DNA from: Deltaproteobacteria bacterium
GTDB taxonomy: Bacteria > Desulfobacterota > DSM-4660 > Desulfatiglandales > HGW-15
Direction: 5' to 3'
NCBI GenBank assembly: GCA_019308985.1
Contig: JAFDHB010000115.1
Location: 1-10,993, forward strand
Length of the DNA stretch: 10,993 bases
Shown: positions 1 through 7,479 of the stretch, piece by piece
Numbering within the stretch: the first letter of the stretch is position 1
Layout: every line of letters begins with the position of its first letter
Translations under genes and position numbers: made by a program
Notes under the pieces: model-generated
Told to the model about the DNA's origin: nothing
The model's database searches: none
What the model saw: the letters and a program-made list of their open reading frames with translations, nothing else

Positions 1-2
1 AG

Positions 3-110
3 GGGCGGTATGGGCTTTTCCTGGGGGCCTTTTACCGGAAGGAGCGGGCCAACAAGACAAGTGCGTTGCTGGCAAGAATGGGCTTCTCCGGTAAAGTCGT
101 TCTGCGTTAA
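3..110 (+). CDS. 3' end of a gene with a SPOR-like C-terminus (partial)
   Basis: An open frame enters from the left edge and stops at TAA 108-110, giving the last 35 residues of a protein. The pattern is Y-G-L-F-L-G-A-F, then E-R-A-N, then L-L-A-R-M-G-F, then V-V-L-R at the end. This resembles the second half of a SPOR (PF05036) peptidoglycan-binding domain, which typically reads 'vQvGaF.s.enA..l...L...G..a.v'. SPOR domains bind denuded glycan strands in the periplasm and usually sit at the C-terminus behind a membrane anchor or signal peptide. Nothing upstream is visible, so neither the N-terminus nor the whole architecture can be judged. The frame has coding-like third positions. The SPOR assignment rests on a short pattern and is tentative. 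Confidence 0.5.
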   Translation, partial: GRYGLFLGAFYRKERANKTSALLARMGFSGKVVLR

Positions 111-144
111 TTGGCCGCACCGGCCGGACCAAGATCAAGAGTGA

Positions 145-358
145 CTTACCCCACTGGCGAGACCCTTGCATGACCTTCCAAGCACTTCCGGCGTGCAAAC
201 GGAAAAGCTGGAGACCTTTGAAAAATTGGACGGTTTCATCAAGGTCTTGGAGTGAGGCAACCATGTCGCCGTTCCCAAAGCCGGTTTTGCAAAGGTATGT
301 TGATATCTCCCAGGTAATTAACAACGCTATTTTGTCTGGGAAAGAAGGGGCGCTTTAG
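145..358 (+). pseudogene. possible fragmented small gene between two intact genes
   Basis: No intact gene is convincing between 111 and 431. One frame is open from 145 to the TGA at 253-255. Its second half (from the GTG at 193) reads V-Q-T-E-K-L-E-T-F-E-K-L-D-G-F-I-K-V-L-E with third positions that look coding. The same frame continues past the TGA as G-N-H-V-A-V-P-K-A-G-F-A-K-V before stopping at 301-303. A different frame then gives Y-V-D-I-S-Q-V-I-N-N-A-I-L to the TAG at 356-358. Such switching of plausible coding between frames suggests a small gene broken by a nonsense change and a frameshift. I do not recognise the family. Noncoding sequence, or a Sec codon at 253, cannot be excluded. 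Confidence 0.25.
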
Positions 359-431
359 CGGCAATGAATACTCCAGGATGCCATTATTGCAGTGCGCCTC
401 CCAGTCGGCCGCCCTGTTCTTGAGGCCTGCA

Positions 432-1571
432 ATGCCAGATCACGCCATTGAGCAAAAAATACTCGCCTGCGTATCCAAGGCGGACTTGGAAGCCTATGAC
501 ATGGAACGGGTGGGGACTCTCCTGGCTTCTGCCCCTGATCTGGATCTCCTGGTCAGGAAGGCTGCCAGGGAAGGCCTTTCCTCCATGTTGTATGGCGCCC
601 TTGAAAGATCCGGCACCCTCGGATTACTTGGCCGTGACCATCGTCAAGCCCTTGAATCCGGGTACTACCAAACTCTTAGCTTCAACATCGCCTTGCTCCA
701 TGATCTTAAGGAGATCCTTGAGGGACTTAACAAAAGGGGCGTTTCTGTGGTCTTGCTTCAGGGCATAGGGCTCATCCAGTGGGTCTATAAAGATATCGGG
801 CTGAGGCCGATGACGGATATTGATCTCTGGGTCCTACCTTGGAGGTACCCCTCATTGAAACGCATCCTGTCAAGCCACGGATATCAACCTGATTCCCTGT
901 ATCCCAACACATACAGGAGGGGGATGACTGCCTTCGACATACATACCCATATCCTGTGGGCGGATCGTATCCGTTCCCGGAAACTCCTCTTGGACGTGGA
1001 TGACGGAGAAATCTACCGCAAGACTGTCCATGTAAAGGTTGAGGGCCAGGATGCCCTTTGCCTGAGCCCTTGGGACGAAGTAATCTATCTGGGCCTCCAT
1101 GCAATCAAGCATAACATGGACAGGTTGATATGGCTGGCAGACATCAGAAATATCATTGAACCCTGGTCCCCATCGGACTGGCATGGGGCCATGAGCCGGG
1201 CAAAGCAACTGGGACAGACAAGGACCTTACACTATGTCCTTTTTCTTCTGAAGGATATTTTTGACGTCCGTGCCCCCAGGGGAGTAGTCCAGGACCTTGG
1301 AAAGAGCCCCCTTCACCCTGTGGAGAAGAAAATATTGAGACACAGGACCAGAGGTGAGCCTATCCCGAGGTGGTCCTCCCTACTCCTCCTTTCCGCCGGA
1401 AAGGGACTGCGGGTACGACTGTTGCTCCTGCTGGAGAACCTGTTCCCCAGGCCGGATATATTGAAACAGGTATTTCCCTGGAAGAAGAACCAGGGGTTAT
1501 GGCGGCTCTATCTCCGAAGGGCCCTCCAGATCGCCCGTTGGGGGAAAAACGCCCTCCTGCATATCTTCTGA
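432..1571 (+). CDS. PF14907-type uncharacterised nucleotidyltransferase-fold protein
   Basis: This protein of about 379 residues matches the pattern of the 'uncharacterised nucleotidyltransferase' family (NTP_transf_5, PF14907). A V-V-L-L-Q-G stretch (usually L-L-K-G) is followed by L-R-P-M-T-D-I-D-L, whose two aspartates (about D129 and D131) are the expected metal-binding pair of the polymerase-beta-like fold. A histidine-bearing region (D-I-H-T-H) and a late L-G-L-H-A-I-K-H helix also fit the family. Members are often found in exopolysaccharide or RiPP (lasso peptide type) clusters; the substrate is unknown. I chose ATG 432 because GAGG lies six bases upstream at 422-425. An in-frame ATG at 378 would add 18 residues that do not look like the family and has no spaced ribosome binding site. 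The basic, Leu-rich C-terminus (from about residue 325) is divergent. The gene converges on the kinase with 19 bases between stops. Confidence 0.75.
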   Translation: MPDHAIEQKILACVSKADLEAYDMERVGTLLASAPDLDLLVRKAAREGLSSMLYGALERSGTLGLLGRDHRQALESGYYQTLSFNIALLHDLKEILEGLNKRGVSVVLLQGIGLIQWVYKDIGLRPMTDIDLWVLPWRYPSLKRILSSHGYQPDSLYPNTYRRGMTAFDIHTHILWADRIRSRKLLLDVDDGEIYRKTVHVKVEGQDALCLSPWDEVIYLGLHAIKHNMDRLIWLADIRNIIEPWSPSDWHGAMSRAKQLGQTRTLHYVLFLLKDIFDVRAPRGVVQDLGKSPLHPVEKKILRHRTRGEPIPRWSSLLLLSAGKGLRVRLLLLLENLFPRPDILKQVFPWKKNQGLWRLYLRRALQIARWGKNALLHIF

Positions 1572-1590
1572 GTCTTAATAATCCTGCGAA

Positions 1591-4014
1591 TCAAGCCTTG
1601 CTGCCTCCGGAGGACTCAGAGGCCATTAGCTGGGGCGACTCGCGATCCCTTCTTGCATGGTTTCGAGGGAAGTAGACCGTCACCTGGGTACCTCCAGAGC
1701 GATGACACCCGGCTCCCTCCTTGCACAGGGGGCATAGACTGATCCTTCCGGGGCAAGTATCACTCTCATTGGGTAGGGCTGGACACCTCTTGGATTGGAG
1801 GTCAATCTTGAATCCGTACCTTTCTGAAAAGATCTTCATCCGCAGGAGGTCCGCTCCCTTTCCTCCGGCATTGAAGTCAAAAGGCCTCTTGGAGGAATAG
1901 GCCATGGTGTCCTGGGTGGAAAAAAACCCCTCGAAAATCCTCCTCTGGTGATCTTCGGTTATACCAATACCATAATCACGCACGATCAACTCCACCCCGC
2001 CTCCCTGCTTTCTAACCTTTACCTCGACATTCCCCTCATCAGGCGTATTCTCTATGGCATTTTTGAGGAGCCCGTCAAAGACCTTCTCCATGACCTCGGA
2101 GGGGATACACACCTCCGGCACCGGCTCCAGATCAGAGATGATTTCGACTTGGCGGTGGGAGAACCTTGGAGTCAAGACCTTCAACCTCTCCTCAACAAAA
2201 TCATTTAGCCTTATCCTCTCCTTTCGTCCTTCTTTCGGGCCATAAATCTCTTCTATACGTCTCCTTATCTTCTCGACAAGGGGACCTTCTCCTGTCTCTT
2301 CCGCCACCAGGGACTCCAGTTCGTCCGCGCAGGCATCCAGTAAGGAGGAAATCAGGCTCCTGGCCCTGTATTCTCTGTCCTGCATGATGTCCTCGACCTC
2401 GTACTGGATCTCAAGAATCCTCTCCAGGTTTCTCTGCGCCCTTTCGAGCGTCGGTCTCCACTCCTTTTCCGGAAAGGCCTCCAGCTTCTTGCCTAGGATA
2501 TTCAACGAAGCTATGAGCACACTGACAGGAGTCTTCAACTCATGGGAAAGGTGATTGATGACCTTGTCCTTGGCCCGGTTCAAGCTCATTACTTCTTGGT
2601 AGGTCTTCTTGAGTTCCCTCGCATACCTGGCATTCTCCACGGAGAGTGCCACGGTGCTTCCTATCATGCTCAAGAGCTCGATATCCTTTTCATTGAACTC
2701 CCCGTCTCTCTTGTTGCTGGCGCACAGCACACCGATAATGCGATCCCCGCTCCTTAGGGGCACATCCAGAATACTTCGGGATCGGTAACCGATCTTCTTG
2801 TCAACAATACCTATGAAGTCCGGGTCCTTGGAGGTATCGTGGACGATCTGGGGTTGACCTGTCCGTATGACCCTGCCCGAGATACCCTGTGATGCAGGAA
2901 ACCGTATCTCCTTTGCCTTTCTTTGGGTAAAACTGTCCTCATAGGCGGCACCGAGAAAAAACAACTCATTCCTTTCCTCGTCCAAGAGGATGACCAGGGC
3001 CCCTTCCGTGTTCAGTAGTTGGTTGATCTCACTGCTTATGTAATCCAGAAGGTCTTCCAGATCGGGGTACCTTGGCAGGGCCAGGCTTATGCGAAGCAGG
3101 CTCTCATTTATGTGGTGCAACCTTTTTTCCTCGGTTATGTCACGCAGTATGACCAGTTCGCCCCCGGGTTTGCCGTCATCTCCGGCAAAGACGGCTCCCC
3201 TCATTACCACATCCAGGACTCTCCCGTCCTTTGTCAGCCTCTTGGTCTCGTGGCGTAGTATTACCTTCTCCTTGAAGAGTCTTTCGATGTTCTGTCTTGT
3301 CTCCTCCTTGAGCTCCGGAGGCACGTACGGGATTTGTTTTCCCTGCAACTCTGCAAGGGTCCAGCCAAAGACCTCCGTAAAGGCCGGGTTCAGGTAGGTA
3401 ACCTTTCCATCCACAGTAAAAACCACCATGGGATAGGGAATGAAATCCAGGAGAATCCGATAGTTTCGCTCGGCCTTCCTGCTCAGCTCGTACTGTTGTT
3501 GGTAGCGCAGTTCCGATTCTTTCAGGGCCTCCTGGGCCTTGTATCTCTCGGTGACATCTCGGGCAATGCCCCTGAAGCCGATCTTTCTGCCCTTGTCATT
3601 GAAAATGAGATTAGCGGATAGTTCTATGATCCTCTTTTCCCCATCTCTTGTTATTATTTCCCAGATAAGGTCAGTAAAGCCCTTTTTGGTGATAAACACC
3701 TTGCTGAATGCATCATAGGCCCTTCTCGCATTCTCCCTGTCCATGAACTTGCTGAAGTGATGCCCCAAGATTTCTTCCTTGGGGTATCCGAAGATCCTGC
3801 ACAGGGAATTATTCAAATACAGAAAATTCCCATGGACATCCGTCTCGTAAACTCCATCGCTGATGTTTTCAATAAAGGCCCTGTAACGTTCGCTGGAAAG
3901 AGCAGGATCACAGACCCTTTTTGAAATCTCCTCGCTGATGGAGGACTGTGAGCTCTCAGTGGCGGAGTTTGCCGTCACCCTATCTTTCCCTTGCCGTCTC
4001 TTGTCCACGTCCAT
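1591..4014 (-). CDS. PAS-PAS-GAF sensor histidine kinase with a C-terminal Cys-rich insert
   Basis: This is a cytoplasmic-looking orphan two-component sensor of about 807 residues. Positions below are numbered from the upstream TTG at 4101. PAS 1 spans about 71-187 and ends in the D-V-T-E-R linker. PAS 2 spans about 212-328 and ends in D-I-T-E-E. A GAF domain lies at about 340-495. A HisKA segment holds the phospho-accepting His in H-L-S-H-E-L-K-T-P (H520). An HATPase follows, with N-box L-L-K-N-A-I-E-N (681-685) and G1 box D-Y-G-I-G-I (709-714). After F-N-A-G-G-K-G (743-749) the ATPase carries an insert with C773, C783, C790, C793 and C799. This could bind a metal or Fe-S cluster. No transmembrane segment, receiver domain or adjacent response regulator is visible. 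Starts at 4101 (TTG), 4077 (ATG) and 4014 (ATG) are possible. I prefer 4014 because AGGAG and GAGG lie just upstream. Confidence 0.9.
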   Translation of the reverse strand: MDVDKRRQGKDRVTANSATESSQSSISEEISKRVCDPALSSERYRAFIENISDGVYETDVHGNFLYLNNSLCRIFGYPKEEILGHHFSKFMDRENARRAYDAFSKVFITKKGFTDLIWEIITRDGEKRIIELSANLIFNDKGRKIGFRGIARDVTERYKAQEALKESELRYQQQYELSRKAERNYRILLDFIPYPMVVFTVDGKVTYLNPAFTEVFGWTLAELQGKQIPYVPPELKEETRQNIERLFKEKVILRHETKRLTKDGRVLDVVMRGAVFAGDDGKPGGELVILRDITEEKRLHHINESLLRISLALPRYPDLEDLLDYISSEINQLLNTEGALVILLDEERNELFFLGAAYEDSFTQRKAKEIRFPASQGISGRVIRTGQPQIVHDTSKDPDFIGIVDKKIGYRSRSILDVPLRSGDRIIGVLCASNKRDGEFNEKDIELLSMIGSTVALSVENARYARELKKTYQEVMSLNRAKDKVINHLSHELKTPVSVLIASLNILGKKLEAFPEKEWRPTLERAQRNLERILEIQYEVEDIMQDREYRARSLISSLLDACADELESLVAEETGEGPLVEKIRRRIEEIYGPKEGRKERIRLNDFVEERLKVLTPRFSHRQVEIISDLEPVPEVCIPSEVMEKVFDGLLKNAIENTPDEGNVEVKVRKQGGGVELIVRDYGIGITEDHQRRIFEGFFSTQDTMAYSSKRPFDFNAGGKGADLLRMKIFSERYGFKIDLQSKRCPALPNESDTCPGRISLCPLCKEGAGCHRSGGTQVTVYFPRNHARRDRESPQLMASESSGGSKA

Positions 4015-4250
4015 GATCCTCGTACTCTCCTGTCCCGTCGCTTTTTGGCGCTGGTAATGTTCACCGGTTGGATTCATTTTTTGCCAACCGGATCGACTCA
4101 ACTATCTTATTAAAATTCATCCGCATTTACACGAGATTTTTCTTCTCTGACCGCCCCTGGGCCGGGACCTGTCCATATACAGCGGTTTTTTGATATTTAT
4201 TGCCAGGGCACATGAGATCTCACCCGGTAAACCCATGATACTTTTAGGCC

Positions 4251-4280
4251 TTGAAAAGAGTTGGAAATTTAAAATATAAT
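4251..4280 (+). promoter_or_regulatory. sigma70-like promoter of rex
   Basis: TTGAAA (4251-4256) and a perfect TATAAT (4275-4280) are separated by 18 bases in an AT-rich stretch between the divergent kinase and rex. Transcription would give an untranslated leader of about 105 bases before the rex ATG. A short perfect palindrome, TTTTGCAAAA (4301-4310), lies just after the likely start site. It is not the usual Rex operator (TTGTGA-n6-TCACAA type), so autoregulation is not shown. Confidence 0.6.
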
Positions 4281-4392
4281 AAAATAATATTGATCGCTGG
4301 TTTTGCAAAATACTTTGTTGGGTCTGGTTAAGTCAATTTCTGCTGTTGTCTCAGGAAAGGACCAGCATCAGACCTTTTCAAGCGTGTTGTTT

Positions 4393-5034
4393 ATGGAAAA
4401 GCCAAAAAGAATTCCCAAAGCTACAATAAATAGGCTCTCGCTCTATTATAGGCAACTGGAACTCCTCGAATTTGACGGGTATCGGATGGTATCATCGGAG
4501 AAGCTTGCCTGGTTGTGCCAGGTCAACCCAGCCCAGGTGAGAAAGGATTTAGGCTATTTCGGAGAATTCGGTATAAGGGGTGTCGGGTATGATGTCAGGG
4601 AGCTTCAACGGGAAATAAAGAGCATTCTCGCCGTAAACCGCTCCTGGAGAATGGCCATTGCAGGGGTCGGCAAACTGGGATCAGCCCTGCTACAACATCA
4701 AAACTTCCCGGCGAGGGGTTTTCATTTTGTCGCTGCCTTCGATGTTGACAAGAAGAAGATAGGGACTACCCTTCCCTCGGGCCTTGTTGTCCGCGATATC
4801 AGCGAATTGAGGGAGGTCGCAGAGCAACTGGAGGTCGAGATCGGCGTTATAACCACACCTCCGAGCGTGGCCCAGGAAGTAGCCGCCCTCTTTCTGGCAT
4901 CCCACATATCCGCCATACTCAACTTCTCCCCTACCCAGATTCACGTTCCGGAGTGCTGTCTTGTGGAGAATATTGATTTTACCATCAAGTTGGACATACT
5001 GACTTACAAGCTCAGACATGAACTAGATTCGTGA
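4393..5034 (+). CDS. rex: redox-sensing transcriptional repressor Rex
   Basis: Rex senses the NADH/NAD+ ratio. The NAD+-bound dimer represses genes of fermentative or anaerobic respiratory metabolism, and NADH releases it from DNA. The 213-residue product has the family's full length. The N-terminus I-P-K-A-T-I-N-R-L-S-L-Y-Y-R starts a winged helix, with the recognition region Q-V-R-K-D-L-G-Y-F-G-E-F-G at about 48-60 and G-I-R-G-V-G-Y at 60-66. A Rossmann domain follows with G-V-G-K-L-G-S-A-L (91-99), the dinucleotide-binding glycine motif. The end N-F-S-P...V-E-N-I-D-F matches the Rex C-terminal region that swaps a helix across the dimer. ATG 4393 gives the canonical N-terminus; the frame is open back to a TTG at 4303 but that part is not family-like. 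No strong ribosome binding site is visible. The Sec DUF1573 gene begins 44 bases downstream and may be cotranscribed. Confidence 0.95.
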   Translation: MEKPKRIPKATINRLSLYYRQLELLEFDGYRMVSSEKLAWLCQVNPAQVRKDLGYFGEFGIRGVGYDVRELQREIKSILAVNRSWRMAIAGVGKLGSALLQHQNFPARGFHFVAAFDVDKKKIGTTLPSGLVVRDISELREVAEQLEVEIGVITTPPSVAQEVAALFLASHISAILNFSPTQIHVPECCLVENIDFTIKLDILTYKLRHELDS

Positions 5035-5078
5035 CATGACCTCAAAAAGCAACATGTCTCTTGAAAGGAGCTGAGATT

Positions 5079-6083
5079 TTGACGAAAAAGCTAGCCGTCT
5101 TCTTGTCTTGCTTCGTAGGGTGCTTTCTCGTTTTTCATCTTGCATCCGTCTCATTAGTCGGGGGCGTTACCGGACCCAAGATGGTCATCAAGGAGAAAGC
5201 CTTTGATTATGGTGAGGTGTGGCAAGGTGAGACCATAGAACATGTATTCACGGTGGGCAACATTGGAGATGAACGACTCAGGATAAAAAAAGTGGTCCCG
5301 GATTGAGGCTGTACCGTACCCAGCTTTGACAGGGTCATCCCTCCCGGTGGTGAGGGAAAAATAACTTTAAGGATCCACACTAGAGGGTATCGTGGGCATC
5401 TCAGCAGGGGAGCAAGGATCTATTCAAATGACCCCCACCTGGCAATCGCTACCATACGAGTGAGCTTTTTCGTGAGGGTCGCAGTTCATGTGACCCCGAG
5501 AAACGTCTACCTGAGGGGCCTGGCAGGCCAGACCCTGACAAGGATCATCAAAGTGCGGGCAGGGCTGGACAGCCCCTTGACCATAACCCCTGTTAAGTTC
5601 GACCTGGAGGGAAGGCTCAAGTATGAAGTCGAGGAAGTTGAAAAGGGGAAGCTATTCAGGATCCAATTTACCAATATCCCTGGACCTGCTGGATCTTACA
5701 GGGGCGCCCTGGAGCTGAAGACCAATTATCCCGAAAAGCCTCTCATCAGGATCCCTATCAGCGCTACTTTTAGGGAGATGCCTCCCGTTCACCTGTCCCC
5801 GAGCAGGGTTGTCATGAGAGGAAAGGCCGGCCAGATCATCACCAAGGTAGTGAAAATCAGGGCCGGTCGGGATAAACCCCTCAAGCTGGAGGCCGTGGGT
5901 TTCGATCTGGATAAGAAGATGACATACAGGATCAAGGAGACTGAACCCGGCAAACGATTTGTAGTCTATTTAACCAGCATCCCCGGTCCGGCAGAGGTCT
6001 TTTCCGGGACTCTGCGACTCAAGACAAACTACAAGGAAAAACCCGTTATCACAATCCCGATAAGGGCAAGCTTCAGAGACTAG
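5079..6083 (+). CDS. secreted DUF1573 selenoprotein with in-frame TGA (Sec76) and two C-terminal repeats
   Basis: Read through the TGA at 5304-5306, the frame gives 334 residues. The start is TTG 5079, with AAAGGAG eight bases upstream. Residues 5-29 form a hydrophobic signal peptide or anchor. Next comes a DUF1573 (PF07610) immunoglobulin-like domain: F-D-Y-G-E-V-W-Q-G-E, then F-T-V-G-N-I-G-D, then V-V-P-D-[TGA]-G-C-T-V-P, then P-P-G-G-E-G-K-I, and finally Y-S-N-D-P. In this family the TGA position is the first Cys of the conserved C-G-C-T motif, so TGA replaces exactly that Cys (U76, with C78 retained). The frame continues without a stop for 259 codons after the TGA, including two tandem ~100-residue repeats (about 136-235 and 237-334). 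Each repeat contains V-H-[VL]-[ST]-P, I-P-G-P-A, L-K-T-N-Y and I-P-I. The protein is likely periplasmic and redox-active; its substrate is unknown. It could be a nonsense pseudogene, but the exact Cys position argues for Sec. Confidence 0.85.
5484..6080 (+). repeat. tandem ~100-codon repeat inside the DUF1573 selenoprotein
   Basis: Codons 5484-5783 and 5787-6080 encode two homologous units. Both run V-H-x-x-P-x-x-V, A-G-Q-x-[IL]-T, K-[VI]-R-A-G-x-D-x-P-L, F-D-L, K-x-x-Y, then I-P-G-P-A, G-x-L-x-L-K-T-N-Y-x-E-K-P and I-P-I-x-A-[ST]-F-R-[ED]. They look like beta-sandwich domains added by internal duplication. The nucleotide copies have diverged, so the duplication is old. Confidence 0.85.
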
Positions 6084-6445
6084 AATTTCCCTGTGTCCTT
6101 GAAAAAATCGCTTATGTAGCGGATCTTGCCTGAACTGATCTCAAGGAGGGTCATGCCTTCGTTTTGGTAGGCTTCTCCATCCTTGTTGACTCCCTCATTA
6201 GTCCAGTGGACCGCTGCCCTGTTACCCTGAACGATCTGGCCCTGCACCTGAAATTGAAGCCGGGGAAATCGCCTGAAGAGGATATTGAAGAACCTGACGA
6301 TCCTGTCTCTGCCAATCAGGGGTTTGGTCTTTGGAAAGTAAAACTCAGCGTCTTCTGCCAGTAACTCGCCGAGACTGGGTAGGTCCCTTCGGTTGACAAG
6401 CTCAAAGAAGAGTGTAACCTGATCTTTATTCGGGATTGATGACAT
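6080..6445 (-). CDS. NTF2/SnoaL-like small protein
   Basis: This 121-residue protein has the cone-fold pattern of SnoaL/NTF2-like proteins (PF12680 type). An N-terminal helix ends F-F-E-L-V-N-R-R-D, followed by L-L-A-E-D-A-E-F-Y-F-P (the usual 'ddv.f..p' strand), then I-G-R-D-R-I-V-R-F-F, and alternating strands containing A-V-H-W-T-N-E-G and G-K-I-R-Y-I-S-D-F-F-K-D. These folds serve as enzymes, binding pockets or accessory domains, so no reaction can be assigned. ATG 6445 is preferred because GGGGAG lies five bases upstream. An extension to 6499 adds 18 residues unlike the family. The gene converges on the DUF1573 gene, and the two stop codons overlap on opposite strands at 6080-6083. Confidence 0.75.
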   Translation of the reverse strand: MSSIPNKDQVTLFFELVNRRDLPSLGELLAEDAEFYFPKTKPLIGRDRIVRFFNILFRRFPRLQFQVQGQIVQGNRAAVHWTNEGVNKDGEAYQNEGMTLLEISSGKIRYISDFFKDTGKF

Positions 6446-6689
6446 GTTGCTCCCCGTCTCTATGGGCAAAATCGTTGTTTCTACTTCGGATCCGGGCAAC
6501 CGCGTTGCCGTATCATGGACCGAGGCAAAAATTGTGTTAATCCTACGCCATCTATCTTTGTATGTAAAATTGTTTTTTGATGCAACCTAGTGGCTATTAA
6601 TGATAAGAAAGTCTCCTGATCTCAAAATCAAGGCTTTGCCCTGATATTCTGTACTATGTGCTATATCACTGTGCCCAGAGGTGTAAGGT

Positions 6690-7148
6690 ATGAAAGTCAA
6701 GAAGGAAAAGGTGGTCGAGATATACGCAGACGGCGCGTGCAGCGGTAATCCGGGCCCTGGAGGGTATGGCGCTATTCTGAGATACGGGGGCAGGGAAAAG
6801 GAGATATCAGGCTGTCACCCTGATACGACCAACAACAGGATGGAAATGACCGCTGTTATAGAGGCGTTGCGGCTGCTCAAGAGGCCTTGCAAATTAAGGG
6901 TTATTACTGACTCAAACTATGTGGTCAAGGGTATGACCGAATGGATAGACGGGTGGATAAAACGCAACTGGTTCAATGCAAAAAAACAGCCTGTCCTGAA
7001 CAGGGATCTGTGGGAGGAACTCCTAAGATTGAGCCGGGACCATGATATCGAGTGGGTCTGGATAAAGGGGCACGCAGGATCCAAGGAAAACGAGAGATGT
7101 GATTTCCTTGCCCGTGAAGCTATCCGGAAATGCAACAGAAGAGCCTAA
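6690..7148 (+). CDS. rnhA: ribonuclease HI
   Basis: RNase HI cleaves the RNA strand of RNA-DNA hybrids (R-loops, primers) in the cytoplasm. The 152-residue protein has typical single-domain length. It keeps all catalytic carboxylates: D14 in [17 protein letters not shown]52 in T-T-N-N-R-M-E-M, D74 in I-T-D-S-N-Y-V, and D138 in E-R-C-D. The general-base His is H128 in I-K-G-H-A-G. The W-I-x-x-W-I-K-R-N-W stretch (85-94) is the basic handle that grips the hybrid. The ATG at 6690 is preceded by GAGGTG. The gene appears to be monocistronic, with intergenic regions on both sides. Confidence 0.96.
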   Translation: MKVKKEKVVEIYADGACSGNPGPGGYGAILRYGGREKEISGCHPDTTNNRMEMTAVIEALRLLKRPCKLRVITDSNYVVKGMTEWIDGWIKRNWFNAKKQPVLNRDLWEELLRLSRDHDIEWVWIKGHAGSKENERCDFLAREAIRKCNRRA

Positions 7149-7479
7149 AGAACCCGGTTGAGGTGAACACGAGAATCCTGTACCACTCACACCCGGCAAG
7201 AGACCAACAAAAACTCAAAAATCAGGCCGGGCCCAATAGGCTTGCAGCAGGGACGTCCCGAGCCCCTTGAAAACCGCCCCCTTCTACCCCTAAATTCCCG
7301 GCTGACAACCGGCTGTGTGACACTAAACTCGTGATATCAAATAGTTCCACGTCAAAATACTTGACGAATAATCAAAATTGTGTTATTTATAAAGACAACA
7401 TTATTTTATGCCACAAATATATATTTCTTTGTGCATTAAAGAATAATAATTCTAAATTAAATTAAAGTAGGAGCAAGGC
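7149..7479. other. 330-base intergenic region between rnhA and the acidic zinc-ribbon gene
   Basis: No coding frame is supported here. The first ~170 bases are GC-rich and hold a perfect palindrome GGGACGTCCC (7250-7259) and a direct repeat CCGGCTG separated by four bases (near 7300). The last ~150 bases become strongly AT-rich, as expected for a promoter region upstream of the 7480 gene. I see no convincing rho-independent terminator for rnhA. Confidence 0.5.
7350..7389 (+). promoter_or_regulatory. possible promoter with overlapping inverted repeat
   Basis: An inverted repeat CGTCAA-AATAC-TTGACG (7350-7366) ends in a near-consensus -35 hexamer TTGACG (7361-7366). A weak -10, TATTTA, lies 17 bases further (7384-7389); TATAAA at 7388-7393 is a better match but is badly spaced. 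The symmetric arms over the -35 could be a repressor or activator site. A ribosome binding site TAGGAG (7468-7473) precedes the ATG at 7480. Confidence 0.35.

Noticed and set aside
170..358. A 62-codon plus-strand open frame as a real gene
   Set aside because: Its first half has no coding character and is out of frame with the coding-like stretch at 193-252; no start context or family pattern.
4301..4310. TTTTGCAAAA as a Rex operator
   Set aside because: It lacks the TTGTGA/TCACAA half-sites with six-base spacing expected for Rex.
5033..5058. GACATG/CATGTC inverted repeat between rex and the DUF1573 gene as a terminator
   Set aside because: The stem is only six pairs with a 14-base loop and has no T-run after it.
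5061..5306. A short protein ending at TGA 5304, followed by a separate gene from GTG 5460
   Set aside because: The two pieces form one frame and one DUF1573 domain, with the TGA at the conserved Cys. The GTG 5460 start would fall in the middle of a beta-strand and lacks a ribosome binding site.
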